Below, piece after piece: positions 17,755 to 26,289 of a DNA stretch of 64,000 nucleotides. Position numbers and translations under genes: made by a program. The notes under the pieces were generated by a model. That model saw only the letters and a program-made list of their open reading frames with translations. It ran no database searches and was not told where the DNA came from. Each line of letters begins with the position of its first letter. Positions within the stretch are counted from its first letter, which is position 1. The stretch is from a bacterium. Lineage in GTDB: Bacteria > Sysuimicrobiota > Sysuimicrobiia > Sysuimicrobiales > Humicultoraceae. The DNA is taken from positions 55,443 to 119,442 of the forward strand of contig JAVHLI010000009.1 in NCBI GenBank assembly GCA_031082185.1, in the 5' to 3' direction.

Positions 17755-19308
17755 ATGAGGATGCCGTCAACCGTAGCGCTCCAGCCTACTAGCAACACGC
17801 CCGCTCTGCGCGAGACCCCCTTGTGCTCCCGATGGGACGCCATCGTTGTGTTGCTCATGGCTTGCGCGATTGGCTACCAGCTTCTCCTCCCACCCATCGT
17901 TGGCTTGGCCGACAATGGGGACTTTGAGCGCCTCATGGGGCGCGTCGGTCTCCAGTACACTGTGCGGGACTATAACGACAAGTACTTCAGCTACATCAAC
18001 GGCAGGTTCAAGGTAGGGGAGCCGTGGTGGGACAGCGGGGTGATTTCGTCGCAACAACCCCTCCTGGAAGTCGCGCTGGCGGTCAACCGGGTGCTCTCGA
18101 AGGACGGGTTCTTGGATCTGCGAGTCATAGGCGCCGTGAACGCTGTGTTCTTCCTGGGGAGTGTGTGGCTTGCCCTTCACGCCAGTCGGTCCCTCTCGAT
18201 TGCTTCGCGGGCTGTACTCCTCGGACTTGTGGCACTGATCTTCACGGACGTTGGATACGTGGCCTACTTCAATTCCATCTACAGCGAGCCCGCGAGTCTC
18301 ATCTTCTTCGTTCTGACCCTTGCAGCATCGCTTCTCGCCATAACGTCCTTGCGACCGAGCCTCTGCCTTCTGGCGTTCTACTCGGTGGCCGCCGCCCTCT
18401 TCATCAGCGCGAGAACTCACAACAGCACGCTCGGGTGGCTATTGGCTCTTTGGGGAGTGCGCTTGTTCTGGCGCTGGCCCAAACCGTCATGGCGCCTTGG
18501 GGTCCTATCTGCGGCCACTGCTTTGGTCGCCTTCTCCTATTGGCACTACCTCGCTACACCTACCTACATCCGCGAGGCGTACCTGTACAACGCCGTCTTC
18601 TCTGGGATCTTGAGGAAGTCGCCCTCGCCGGAGGAAGACCTGTCGGCGCTGGGGCTCGACCGTCGGTTGGCCATTCTGGCGAACACGAACGCCTTCCAGC
18701 CCGGTTCACCCATTCGGGATTCCGAGTTCGCAGGCGCTTTCTTCGGGTCGGTAAGGCAGAGTAGCATCGTCCGGTTCTACGTAACCCATCCCGGCCGACT
18801 CCAGCGAGCGGCGGCCCGCCAGGCTCGCTACGCCTTTCTCACCAGGCCACGGGGACATGGTAACTTCCTGAAGGAAAGCGGCTATCCGCCTCGGGCCCGA
18901 AGTCAACGGTTTGCTGTCTGGAGCAATCTGAAGGCACGCTGTCCAGTCAACTTGGGATTTCTTGTCGGCTTCTTCGTTGTCCAACTTGGGGCGGGGGTGG
19001 TGGTCCAAAGGCGGTCTGCCAGCACAACCTCACGATTGCTGGCGGAGCTCTTCGTCATTCTCGGTCTCATGGCGGCTGTGCAGTACGTTACGAAGTTCAT
19101 GGGTGACGGCCAGCTTGACACCGGAAGGCAACTCCACCTGTTCAATGTGCTGATTGACGTGTGTCTCATCTTTGCTGTGCTGTGGACGGTAAATCGGCTC
19201 AGGGACATGTTCCTCGCTCCGGCTCGAGGCCCAGGCTCTCGCCTGGCCAACACATGGATGGCTTGGACGATTCGACACGTGCACGGGCGGCGACTGTCGG
19301 AGCCCTGA
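17755..19308 (+). CDS. Multi-pass membrane protein, WsfD-like glycan hexose transferase candidate
   Basis: A 517-residue protein with about ten hydrophobic helices. The first extracytoplasmic loop has GLADNGDFERLMGRVGL, an acidic motif in the position where GT-C enzymes carry the catalytic Asp. FNSIYSEPASLIFF follows a few helices later. I recall this pair (ADNGDF and NSIYSEP) from membrane transferases of S-layer and wall glycan clusters such as WsfD; this is memory of the family, not a search. ATG codons at 17755 and 17761 are both possible starts. It is lodged between the broken paralogue and the second full membrane glycosyltransferase. Its codon use looks less GC-biased than its neighbours. 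Confidence 0.65.
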   Translation: MRMPSTVALQPTSNTPALRETPLCSRWDAIVVLLMACAIGYQLLLPPIVGLADNGDFERLMGRVGLQYTVRDYNDKYFSYINGRFKVGEPWWDSGVISSQQPLLEVALAVNRVLSKDGFLDLRVIGAVNAVFFLGSVWLALHASRSLSIASRAVLLGLVALIFTDVGYVAYFNSIYSEPASLIFFVLTLAASLLAITSLRPSLCLLAFYSVAAALFISARTHNSTLGWLLALWGVRLFWRWPKPSWRLGVLSAATALVAFSYWHYLATPTYIREAYLYNAVFSGILRKSPSPEEDLSALGLDRRLAILANTNAFQPGSPIRDSEFAGAFFGSVRQSSIVRFYVTHPGRLQRAAARQARYAFLTRPRGHGNFLKESGYPPRARSQRFAVWSNLKARCPVNLGFLVGFFVVQLGAGVVVQRRSASTTSRLLAELFVILGLMAAVQYVTKFMGDGQLDTGRQLHLFNVLIDVCLIFAVLWTVNRLRDMFLAPARGPGSRLANTWMAWTIRHVHGRRLSEP

Positions 19309-19330
19309 TGGTTCCAGCTTGAGGACCGGT

Positions 19331-21781
19331 GTGGCGCAGATCCTGATCATCTTGGTCACGTTTGGGATGCCCGGGGCAGCGATCTGGGGTCTGCAGCGCC
19401 GCTGTGGACATGGTGCTGCCCTGTCGGGCCTTGTGTTGCTGGCATCAGCCTGTACCCTGTTCCTCACCGCCTCGGCGGGTGTCCTTGGAGCACTGGTTGT
19501 CACGATCCTGCTTTGGGTCGCGGCATACGGGTACGGCGCGCTGGCGGCCGGGTGGCTGGATCTCGAGGATGTGCGCAGTTCGTGGGAGAGCATTCCGCTT
19601 GTTGCCGCCGTGGGACTGGCGGTCTTGGTCCTGCTCGTGACCCTCTCCGGCGTTGCAGACGCGCTGAATCGGGCGGCGATCACCGCCATCTTCCTGCCCG
19701 GAGTCGTCCTGGCCGTTCTCTACGCGCAGCGGTTGCCTGCGCTTAACCGGCCCGCGATGCTGGACACCGCGGGCTCGCCTGCTGCAGTCTGGTGGTGGGG
19801 CCTGGCAGTGCTGATGCTGATAGGTATGGTCGGCGCCGTGGCGCCCGAGGTGCGCCATGACGCTCTGGGAATGCACCTCCCCATTGCTCGCGAGTTCGCC
19901 GTGCAGCGGGCGATTGTGGAGATGCGGCAGCAGATCCAGAGCTACTTCCCCTTGAACGCGCACGTCCTCTATTCCGCTGGCATGCTCTTTGTTCCGGGCG
20001 AAGCGGCGCCCAAGCTCATGCACTACGCAGCGGGCGTGCACGTCAGCCTGCTGGCGTACGGTCTGGGGGCCAGATTGTCAACACCCTGGGTCGGCCTGGC
20101 GTCCGCGGCGATCTTCGCGAGCACACCCCTCGTCTACTGGACCGGGGGAACCGCCTACACCGACCTATGGTCGGTGCTCTTCGCCACCGCGGCCCTAGCC
20201 GGTTTGGCCTGCTTCGCCTCTCGCCCAAACCATAGGCGGGCCCTCGTAACAGGGCTGCTGGCAGGCACTGCCGTCGGATTCAAGCTGATCAGCATGGTAG
20301 TCGCCATCCCCGTTGCGGTGGCGCTGCCCCTCATCGGGGGCCTGTCGTTCCCGCGGCTGAAGGTGCGTCTGAGCCTGCTCGGAGCGTTCACGCTCGGGGC
20401 GGTGGTGGCCGGCTCTTTCTGGTATGGGCGGGCATGGGTGTTGACTGGAAACCCTGTGTTCCCGATGCTCAACGCCGTCTTCAAGAGCCCCTACTGGCCC
20501 GCAGAGAACACCAGGTTCAACATGCACCTCTTTGGCATGGGCACGTCGGTGTGGGATCTCGTGCGTCTGCTGTGGAACCTCAGTCTGCATCCCAACCGCT
20601 TCGTCGAGGATGGAAGCATCGGACTGATCTACCTGGTCCTGCTCCCGTTTGCGCTGTGGGCGATCGTTCGCAGGCTAGTCGCTCCGTGGGCATGGGGGAT
20701 ACTTCTGACTGGCGGGCTGCTGTGGTTCTTCAACGCGCAGTACCTCCGGTATCTACTGCCTTTGCTTCCCCTCGCAGCGATCATTGGATCAACTGGGCTG
20801 CTGGGAAAGGCCACGCCCGGCAGCACCGCTTTCCGTGCAGGTCTTGTTCTGGCGGCGGCCGTCATGGTGACAGCCGCCACCTGGGTCACCTCCGGACCTC
20901 CCGACTTCCCGATCGCCGTTGCGCGTGGCAGCATCGCCAGGTCCGATTATGCGGCGGCGCACGTCGCAGGCTTTCGGGTCGCGGAGTATGCCAGACGCTC
21001 GCTTCCGCAGTCAGCGCGGATCTTTGGCGCGGGCGAGGACATGGCGTTCTACTACGAGCGCTTCTTCGTGCCCATCTCGTGGCTCGGACGGCTCTTCGAC
21101 CCAGCGCTTCCGGACGCGGTACTCGGCGCCCGCACGGGCTACGAGATCCAGACCATCCTGAGGCAAGCCGGGTTCAGCCACCTTGTGCTGAACCGGGACT
21201 ACCCGGTGATTGCCCAATGGCGCCACCCGGACGGGTGGCTGGCCAGAGAGGCGTTGTGGGAAGATGGCCCGCGGCTTGAGCACGCTCACGGCGAGTACTA
21301 CCTCTTCCAGTTATCCGCGCCGCGTGGAACCGAAGTACGGCGCGGCAAGGAGCTGCTTCGAAATCCGGAGATGGCGCCCGGTCCCGCGGGTGCACCGGCG
21401 GGATGGGACCGTCATGGTACGGTACGTCTTGCGCAGGCAGCCGGCGGCCCGGAAGGGGCGGGCATGCGCGTATGGCTTGGTTCTGGAGCCTACCTAGTGC
21501 AGCGAGTCGCCGCTACCCCTGACACGCTGCACGCCTTGGAGGCTGGGATCCGGTCGGCGGGCTCTTCGGCTACCGCCCGGCTCTTCATCCAGTGGTTCGG
21601 CGAGGGCGGCAAAGTGCTGGACTACGCCACCTGGCGGCGGGTGACGGTTGGTCCCGGCTGGAAACGCTACGCCATGGCCTGCACGGCCCCGCGCACCGCA
21701 CGCAGCGCCCAGGTCAGGTTGATCGCGGATCAGGGAAGCGAGGTAGAATTCAGCAAAGCGCAGTTCTACACGCTGCGGTAA
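19331..21781 (+). CDS. Second multi-pass membrane glycosyltransferase with lectin-like C-terminus
   Basis: A paralogue of the 860-residue protein (about 816 residues). I prefer GTG at 19331, which follows GAGGA by 5 bases; TTG at 19319 is also in frame. It lacks the first ~35 residues of the paralogue, which include one helix, so the topology may differ or the 5' end was lost. APEVRHDALGMHLPIAREF marks the likely catalytic loop. VAEYARRSLPQSARIFGAG, then GWDRHGTVRLAQAAG, ARLFIQWFGEGGKV and TVGPGWKRYAMAC mark the soluble and lectin-like parts. It probably adds a sugar from a polyprenyl-phosphate donor outside the membrane, perhaps to a different acceptor than its sister. Confidence 0.8.
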   Translation: MAQILIILVTFGMPGAAIWGLQRRCGHGAALSGLVLLASACTLFLTASAGVLGALVVTILLWVAAYGYGALAAGWLDLEDVRSSWESIPLVAAVGLAVLVLLVTLSGVADALNRAAITAIFLPGVVLAVLYAQRLPALNRPAMLDTAGSPAAVWWWGLAVLMLIGMVGAVAPEVRHDALGMHLPIAREFAVQRAIVEMRQQIQSYFPLNAHVLYSAGMLFVPGEAAPKLMHYAAGVHVSLLAYGLGARLSTPWVGLASAAIFASTPLVYWTGGTAYTDLWSVLFATAALAGLACFASRPNHRRALVTGLLAGTAVGFKLISMVVAIPVAVALPLIGGLSFPRLKVRLSLLGAFTLGAVVAGSFWYGRAWVLTGNPVFPMLNAVFKSPYWPAENTRFNMHLFGMGTSVWDLVRLLWNLSLHPNRFVEDGSIGLIYLVLLPFALWAIVRRLVAPWAWGILLTGGLLWFFNAQYLRYLLPLLPLAAIIGSTGLLGKATPGSTAFRAGLVLAAAVMVTAATWVTSGPPDFPIAVARGSIARSDYAAAHVAGFRVAEYARRSLPQSARIFGAGEDMAFYYERFFVPISWLGRLFDPALPDAVLGARTGYEIQTILRQAGFSHLVLNRDYPVIAQWRHPDGWLAREALWEDGPRLEHAHGEYYLFQLSAPRGTEVRRGKELLRNPEMAPGPAGAPAGWDRHGTVRLAQAAGGPEGAGMRVWLGSGAYLVQRVAATPDTLHALEAGIRSAGSSATARLFIQWFGEGGKVLDYATWRRVTVGPGWKRYAMACTAPRTARSAQVRLIADQGSEVEFSKAQFYTLR
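21581..21726 (+). repeat. Repeat copy B2
   Basis: Matches 17043-17188 at offset 4538 within the C-terminal domain of the second membrane glycosyltransferase. Confidence 0.75.
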
Positions 21782-21795
21782 GCCATACGAGCCAC

Positions 21796-22535
21796 ATGCG
21801 AGATGTGATGAACTCCGCGGGTTGCAGTGATGAAGAGATGAACCTTCGCCTGATGTCCGGGGCGCACCGGTACCACGCGTGGATCTATGAGCAGCTCAGG
21901 CCGCACCTTCGCGGCCACCGGGTCCTCGAGGTGGGGGCGGGTGTTTGGAACCTCACGGTGCACCTCCTCCGAGGCGGGTATGACGTCACGTGCACGGACG
22001 TCAACGAAGGCAGCCTCAGGGAACTCGCGGCGAGGGTGCCGGGCGTGCGGACCGTGGCGGACGATCTTGCCCGCGCGAGCATGGCCGAGCGGTTCGATGC
22101 CGTCGTCTGTGTCAATGTACTGGAGCACATCCAGGACGATATCGGTGCCCTCCAGAACGCGCGGCGGATGCTCGATGAGGCCGGCCGGCTGCTCCTCATC
22201 GTGCCGGCGGCGAGACCGCATTCGGGTCTCTGGATGAGGCGGACGGTCATTGCCGCCGTTACTCGCGCCCCAGGCTGGCGTCGGCGCTTAAGAATGCAGG
22301 CTACGAGATCCTGGAGATGCGGTACATGAACATGGTGGGACTGATCGGCTGGTGGTGGGAAGGGAAGGTACTGCGGCGCCGCGTGCACCGCCCGGGGCCG
22401 CTGGGGGTGTTCGACCGGATCGTGCCGGCTTTGAAGATCATCGAGCGCATTCTGCCCCCGCCCTTTGGGCTGTCGCTGGTGGCGGTGGCTCAGCCTTCTC
22501 GCATCCTCCCCGGGCACTCCGTGCGGGGTCGCTGA
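21796..22535 (+). pseudogene. Class I SAM methyltransferase, frameshifted
   Basis: The frame from ATG 21796 gives a SAM methyltransferase: VLEVGAGVWNLTVHLL (motif I), FDAVVCVNVLEHIQDDIGAL (motif II), RMLDEAGRLLLIVPAARP (motif III). Straight after this the frame turns into unrelated sequence and stops at 22329. Reading one base back from about 22219 restores FGSLDEADGHCRRYSRPRLA, the usual continuation of this family, and runs to the stop at 22535 (MRYMNMVGLIGWWWEGKVL, then LPPPFGLSLVAVAQP). A single lost base between 22219 and 22220 explains it; a codon for Leu (CTA) there would rebuild a ~246-residue enzyme. It may be a true mutation or an assembly error. Confidence 0.85.
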
Positions 22536-22538
22536 CAG

Positions 22539-23687
22539 ATGGCACCTGAGCCGGGTACCATGACCACGATCATCATCCCCGCCTACAACGAGGAAGAGGG
22601 CCTGTCCGTCGTGCTGGAGGGGCTGCAGGCACTGCCGGCCGATACGTTCGAGATCGTCGTTGTAGACGACGGGTCCACCGACAGGACGGCCGAGGTGGCG
22701 CGCGGGTTCCGGTGCCGCCTGGTTGCGCACGCCCGGAACCGGGGCAAGGGCGCTGCCATACGAACCGGCGTGGCCCACGCCAGGGGTGAGAAGATCGTCC
22801 TCATTGATGCGGACGGGACCTACCCCACGGAAGTGGTTCCCGGCATTGCCAAGGCGCTGGATGAGTACGACCTGGTAGTCGGCTCGCGGAGCCTGGGCCA
22901 GCAGCACATCCCGACGTTCAACCGGATCGGCGGCTTCCTGTTCCGGGCGGCGATCCGCCTGCTCTACGGCTTCAAGGGGCACGATCCGCTCACGGGACTC
23001 TACGGCATCAGGAAGGGTCCCATGGAACGGATGCGGCTCGGCGAGACCGGGTTCGGCGTCGAGTCCGAGATCGCCATCAAGGCGGCCCGCATGGGGCTGA
23101 GGATTCTCGACCTGCCCATAGAGTACCGCGGGCGCATCGGCAGGGCCAAGCTCCACCCCCTGCGGGATGGGTACAGGATCCTGAGGACGATTCTCGGCTT
23201 CATAATGCTCTACAACCCAACCGTGACGTTCATCCTTCCGGGCCTGGCATGTCTCGTGTTGGGCGTGGCGTTGATGGGGGTGCTCCTCCTGGGGCCGGTG
23301 GAGCTCGGCCGGATCGCCTTCGGCATGCACACCACCCTGATAGCCGTCATGCTCGGGCTGGTTGGCTCCCAGGCGATCGTCTTTGGGGTGGCCGTGAAGC
23401 TGTATGCTCTGGCGCACAAGTTCACGATGGGCGATCTGGTGACCGATCTGGCCATGCGTCCCGGAGTGCGGAAGGCGCTGGCGGCGTCGGGGCTGCTCTC
23501 GGTTGGTGCCGGCATCGCCTACGGGTTCCGGCTGGTCATGGACTGGGTGCAGGGCGGCTTCGGCGACTTCGTCCGTACGCAGGAAGCCGAGCTCGTGTCG
23601 TTCCTGGTGATCTTCGGGTTCCAGCTTCTGCTTTCGGCCGGGTTCATCGTAATATTCGCGGAGGAGCTGCGCAGCAGAGATGAGTGA
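22539..23687 (+). CDS. GT2 polyprenyl-phosphate sugar transferase with C-terminal membrane helices
   Basis: A 382-residue DPM1-like enzyme. The soluble part has TIIIPAYNEEEGLSVVLEGL, VVVDDGSTDRTAEVA, NRGKGAAIRTGVAHARGEKI, VLIDADGTYP with the DxD motif, and DPLTGLYGIRKG. Two pairs of hydrophobic helices follow from about residue 225 (FIMLYNPTVTFILPGLACLV, then later ones). It probably makes a polyprenyl-phosphate sugar, the donor for the multi-pass transferases nearby. A second ATG at 22560 begins MTTIIIPAYNEEE and is an equally good start. It begins three bases after the restored end of the frameshifted methyltransferase. Confidence 0.85.
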   Translation: MAPEPGTMTTIIIPAYNEEEGLSVVLEGLQALPADTFEIVVVDDGSTDRTAEVARGFRCRLVAHARNRGKGAAIRTGVAHARGEKIVLIDADGTYPTEVVPGIAKALDEYDLVVGSRSLGQQHIPTFNRIGGFLFRAAIRLLYGFKGHDPLTGLYGIRKGPMERMRLGETGFGVESEIAIKAARMGLRILDLPIEYRGRIGRAKLHPLRDGYRILRTILGFIMLYNPTVTFILPGLACLVLGVALMGVLLLGPVELGRIAFGMHTTLIAVMLGLVGSQAIVFGVAVKLYALAHKFTMGDLVTDLAMRPGVRKALAASGLLSVGAGIAYGFRLVMDWVQGGFGDFVRTQEAELVSFLVIFGFQLLLSAGFIVIFAEELRSRDE

Positions 23688-23931
23688 TTGCATGGGGGTG
23701 ATCGGCGTGGCGCCGACACCACCGGCCCCACAGCAGCCTGAATGCCCAGATCCCATAGGGCGCATGGGGGAACGGCTGGCGTCCCAGTGCCACGGATGAA
23801 CGGCCAACCTACACCCTGGTTGGTACTTCCCGCGGCATCTGCCGGCACTGGTCGTGTGGCGGCTGAGCCGGGTATCTGGTATCGTATTCCGTGCACCTCG
23901 ATCTGTCGCTCCACCGGGAGGGGATCGGGAC

Positions 23932-24003
23932 ATGGCGTCCCGGCATGAGGACTGGCTGGGCCAGGCCGAACGTGACCTTCAGAGCGCCCGCTGGCAGGCT
24001 TGA
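23932..24003 (+). pseudogene. HEPN-domain protein remnant (first 23 codons)
   Basis: A short frame begins MASRHEDWLGQAERDLQSAR and stops three codons later. This is the characteristic first helix of HEPN toxins (HepT and relatives: R-H-x-D-W-L-x-Q-A-E-x-D-L). The usual ~100 residues that follow, including the RxxxxH active site, are missing; the next gene starts 15 bases on. HEPN genes are commonly paired with an MNT nucleotidyltransferase, which is what follows here. The 244 bases before it (23688-23931) hold no gene that I recognise. Confidence 0.6.
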
Positions 24004-24018
24004 GGGAGGACGCGGAGC

Positions 24019-24390
24019 ATGCGCTCCATTGTGGAGAAGCGATCCTACGGTTCTGTCACGGTCTTCTGGCTGGATAGGGCCGAGGCGCTGCGGCGGCTGC
24101 GCGAGGCGGCCGGCAAGGCCATCACCGCTCGTCCCGAGGTGCTGGCGATCCACCTGTTCGGCTCCCTTGCCGAGGGCCGGGCCGTGCCCGGAAGCGACGC
24201 CGACCTCCTGATCCTGCTCGAGCGATCCGACCGGCGGTGGCTGGACCGTCCGCTCGACTACTCGTCGTACTTCGAGGGCCTGGGGCTGCCGGTTGAGTTG
24301 CTCTGCTACACGGTGGAAGAGGCCGAGGCGAATCCCGTGGCCAGGCGCGCGATGGAGCGAGGGCTGCTGCTGGCCGAGCGCCCGGATTGA
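24019..24390 (+). CDS. MNT-type nucleotidyltransferase domain protein
   Basis: A 123-residue minimal nucleotidyltransferase. It has HLFGSLAEGRAVPGSDADLL: the GS motif, then Asp-x-Asp ten residues later, both needed for metal and NTP binding in MNT proteins. In MntA-HepT systems this partner AMPylates and silences the HEPN toxin. Here the toxin gene is reduced to its first helix, so this protein may be an orphan antitoxin or may act on another target. The ATG follows GGAGGACGCGGAGC. The third active-site acid is probably in LPVELLCYTVEE. Confidence 0.75.
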   Translation: MRSIVEKRSYGSVTVFWLDRAEALRRLREAAGKAITARPEVLAIHLFGSLAEGRAVPGSDADLLILLERSDRRWLDRPLDYSSYFEGLGLPVELLCYTVEEAEANPVARRAMERGLLLAERPD

Positions 24391-24426
24391 CGCGAACGCT
24401 CAGAGCGGGCGTGTGAGGGGGTAGCA

Positions 24427-25182
24427 TTGCTTTCCGAGAGCACGGTTCGCCTCGACGTCGTCATCCCTGTCTACAACGAGGAGGCCAAGATCGAGGCCTG
24501 CCTGGCGGCGCTGGTGCCATTTCTCGACGCCCGCTATCCCGGCGCGTACCACGTGGTGGTGGCCGATAACGGCTCCACCGACCGGACCGCCGAGGTCGCT
24601 GAAGGCCTCTCCGCGCGGTGGCCCCAGGTGCGGTGCCTCTGCATCCCGGAGAAGGGGCGCGGTCGCGCCCTGCGCGCGGCATGGCTGGCATCCGAGGTGC
24701 AGGTCGTGGCCTACATGGATGTGGACCTCTCCACCGACCTGACCGCGCTCCCGCCCCTGGTCGAGCCACTGCTGGAGGGCCGCGCCCATGTGGCCACCGG
24801 GACGCGGCTGCATCCCGGGAGCAGCATCGAGCGGAGCCCCCTGCGCGAGGTGCTCTCCCGCGGCTACAACCTGATGATCCGCCTGCTGTTCCCACGGCGC
24901 CGGTTCTCCGATGCCCAGTGCGGGTTCAAGGCGCTCAGCCAGCAGGCGGCGCAGCAACTAGTCCCCTTGGTTCGGGACAACGCCTGGTTCTTCGACACCG
25001 AGCTGCTGTTGCGTGCAGAGCAGTTCGGCTATCGTATCCACGAGGTGCCGGTTGTCTGGATAGAAGGTCGTGACAGCCGGGTCCGGATCGCTCGCACGGC
25101 CTGGGAGGACGTCAAGGGGCTTCTGCGCGTGCGGTTCACCCGGGCCGGCGGCGATGCGCGACTGCGCGGTCCGCGCGCTTGA
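24427..25182 (+). CDS. GT2 dolichyl-phosphate-glucosyltransferase-like enzyme
   Basis: A 251-residue soluble GT2. Motifs are LDVVIPVYNEEAKIEACLAA, VVADNGSTDRTAEVA, KGRGRALRAAWLAS, AYMDVDLSTDL (DxD), FSDAQCGFKALSQQAAQQL, and WFFDTELLLRAEQFGYRI with VPVVWIEGRDSRV. The family charges polyprenyl-phosphate with a hexose, and it can feed the extracytoplasmic transferases of this cluster. TTG start, after GTGAGGGGG. It is the last gene of the glycan island; the rplM promoter overlaps its stop codon. Confidence 0.85.
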   Translation: MLSESTVRLDVVIPVYNEEAKIEACLAALVPFLDARYPGAYHVVVADNGSTDRTAEVAEGLSARWPQVRCLCIPEKGRGRALRAAWLASEVQVVAYMDVDLSTDLTALPPLVEPLLEGRAHVATGTRLHPGSSIERSPLREVLSRGYNLMIRLLFPRRRFSDAQCGFKALSQQAAQQLVPLVRDNAWFFDTELLLRAEQFGYRIHEVPVVWIEGRDSRVRIARTAWEDVKGLLRVRFTRAGGDARLRGPRA

Positions 25183-25209
25183 CACCCTTCTTCCGCCCAT
25201 ATTAGACTA
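25179..25209 (+). promoter_or_regulatory. Putative promoter of rplM-rpsI
   Basis: TTGACA at 25179-25184, a perfect -35, overlaps the stop of the GT2 gene. Possible -10 elements are TATTAG at 25200 (15 base spacer) or TAGACT at 25204 (19 base spacer); neither gives an ideal 17 base spacing. Confidence 0.55.
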
Positions 25210-25223
25210 GGCCGTGGCTCGCT

Positions 25224-25251
25224 CGCCGGGTGACCGTCGCGGTCCCCGGCG
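25224..25251 (+). promoter_or_regulatory. Leader hairpin of rplM mRNA
   Basis: CGCCGGG at 25224-25230 pairs with CCCGGCG at 25245-25251, and the inner GACC/GGTC extends the stem to 11 pairs with one bulged T and a five-base loop. It sits in the ~100 base leader of rplM. Leaders of rplM in other bacteria bind L13 for feedback control; whether this one does is inference. Confidence 0.5.
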
Positions 25252-25311
25252 TTATTGACGCGCCCCCGGATCGAGCAGAGACCGCGCAGAGACCGGACTA
25301 GAGAGGGTTGC

Positions 25312-25740
25312 ATGAAGACCGTCATCCCGACCGCTGCCGAGATTGACCGCCGTTGGCACCTGATAGATGCCGACGGTAGGGTGCTGGGCCGGCTGGCCAC
25401 GCGCGTCGCTACGCTGCTGCGCGGTAAGCACAAGCCCACATTCACGCCGCATATTGACGTCGGCGACTTCGTCGTGGTTGTGAACGCCGCAGGCGTGCGC
25501 CTGACCGGGCGCAAGCTGCAGCAGAAGCGTCAGTACCGGCACTCGGGCTATCCGGGCGGCCTCAAGGAGATTACCTACGAGGTACTGATGAAGACGCGTC
25601 CCGAGCGGGCGATCACCGAGGCGGTCCGCGGGATGCTGCCCAAGACCCGGCAGGGGCGCCAACTGATCAAGAAGCTCAAGGTCTACCGAGGCCCGCAGCA
25701 CCGACAGCAGGCCCAGAAGCCGGCGCCGCTGGCCTGGTAG
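25312..25740 (+). CDS. rplM: 50S ribosomal protein L13
   Basis: A 142-residue r-protein, normal length. It has [60 protein letters not shown], and [20 protein letters not shown], all core L13 motifs. It binds 23S rRNA early in 50S assembly. The ATG follows AGAGGG at a good distance. rpsI follows 22 bases later, the usual pair. Confidence 0.98.
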   Translation: MKTVIPTAAEIDRRWHLIDADGRVLGRLATRVATLLRGKHKPTFTPHIDVGDFVVVVNAAGVRLTGRKLQQKRQYRHSGYPGGLKEITYEVLMKTRPERAITEAVRGMLPKTRQGRQLIKKLKVYRGPQHRQQAQKPAPLAW

Positions 25741-25762
25741 CAGAGGGAGCGAGGGAGTCCAC

Positions 25763-26161
25763 GTGGCAGGTGTGCAGGTAGTCGCGATGACGTCAGGCAG
25801 CCGGAAGACGGCGGTCGCACGGGTGCGCCTGATCCCCGGCGCAGGCAAGGTCACGATCAACGGCAAGGAGCTGAACGCCTACTTCCCGACCTCCCCGCTG
25901 CAGGTGATGGTCCGCCAGCCGCTGCTGTCGGCAAAGGCCGAGGACCGTTTCGACGTGATCGTGAGCGTGGCCGGTGGCGGTTTCTCCGGGCAGGCCGGGG
26001 CGGTACGCCACGGCATAGCACGGGCACTGCTGAAGGCGGACGAGACGCTGCGCCCGGCGATGCGTCAGGGAGGGTTCCTGACGCGGGACCCGCGCGAGAA
26101 GGAACGCAAGAAGTACGGACTCAAGCGCGCGCGCAAGGCCGGTCAGTACAGCAAGCGCTAG
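25763..26161 (+). CDS. rpsI: 30S ribosomal protein S9
   Basis: A 132-residue protein. [20 protein letters not shown] and [20 protein letters not shown] are S9 hallmarks. The C-terminal tail ends RKAGQYSKR, the basic tail that reaches the P-site tRNA. GTG start after AGGGAG. It is cotranscribed with rplM. Confidence 0.98.
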   Translation: MAGVQVVAMTSGSRKTAVARVRLIPGAGKVTINGKELNAYFPTSPLQVMVRQPLLSAKAEDRFDVIVSVAGGGFSGQAGAVRHGIARALLKADETLRPAMRQGGFLTRDPREKERKKYGLKRARKAGQYSKR

Positions 26162-26172
26162 AGACGTCAAGG

Positions 26173-26230
26173 CCGCCACGACCACCGGTGCCGGCGGTGG
26201 GCTTCGGCCCCCGGCCCGCGGGCGTGGCGG
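26173..26230 (+). promoter_or_regulatory. Large GC-rich inverted repeat after rpsI
   Basis: CCGCCACG at 26173-26180 and CGTGGCGG at 26223-26230 are perfect complements 42 bases apart, with a smaller CCACC/GGTGG stem nested inside. No T-run follows, so it is not a standard intrinsic terminator; it may be a read-through attenuator or mRNA-stabilising structure. A TATATA at 26261 could serve as a -10 for cdaA, but I see no good -35. Confidence 0.45.
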
Positions 26231-26289
26231 TTCTGCACAGAAAGCCCTGATGGTACTGACTATATAGAGAGCGCCGCGAGTCGCCACCA

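Noticed and set aside
21885..23933. A 682-codon open frame on the minus strand
   Set aside because: It lies opposite the methyltransferase and GT2 genes, has Arg/Pro/Gly/His-rich composition and no recognisable motif; it is a high-GC antisense shadow.
1..25182. CRISPR array or tRNA genes in the variable region
   Set aside because: No regularly spaced short repeats and no cloverleaf with the GTTCRANNC T-loop were found.
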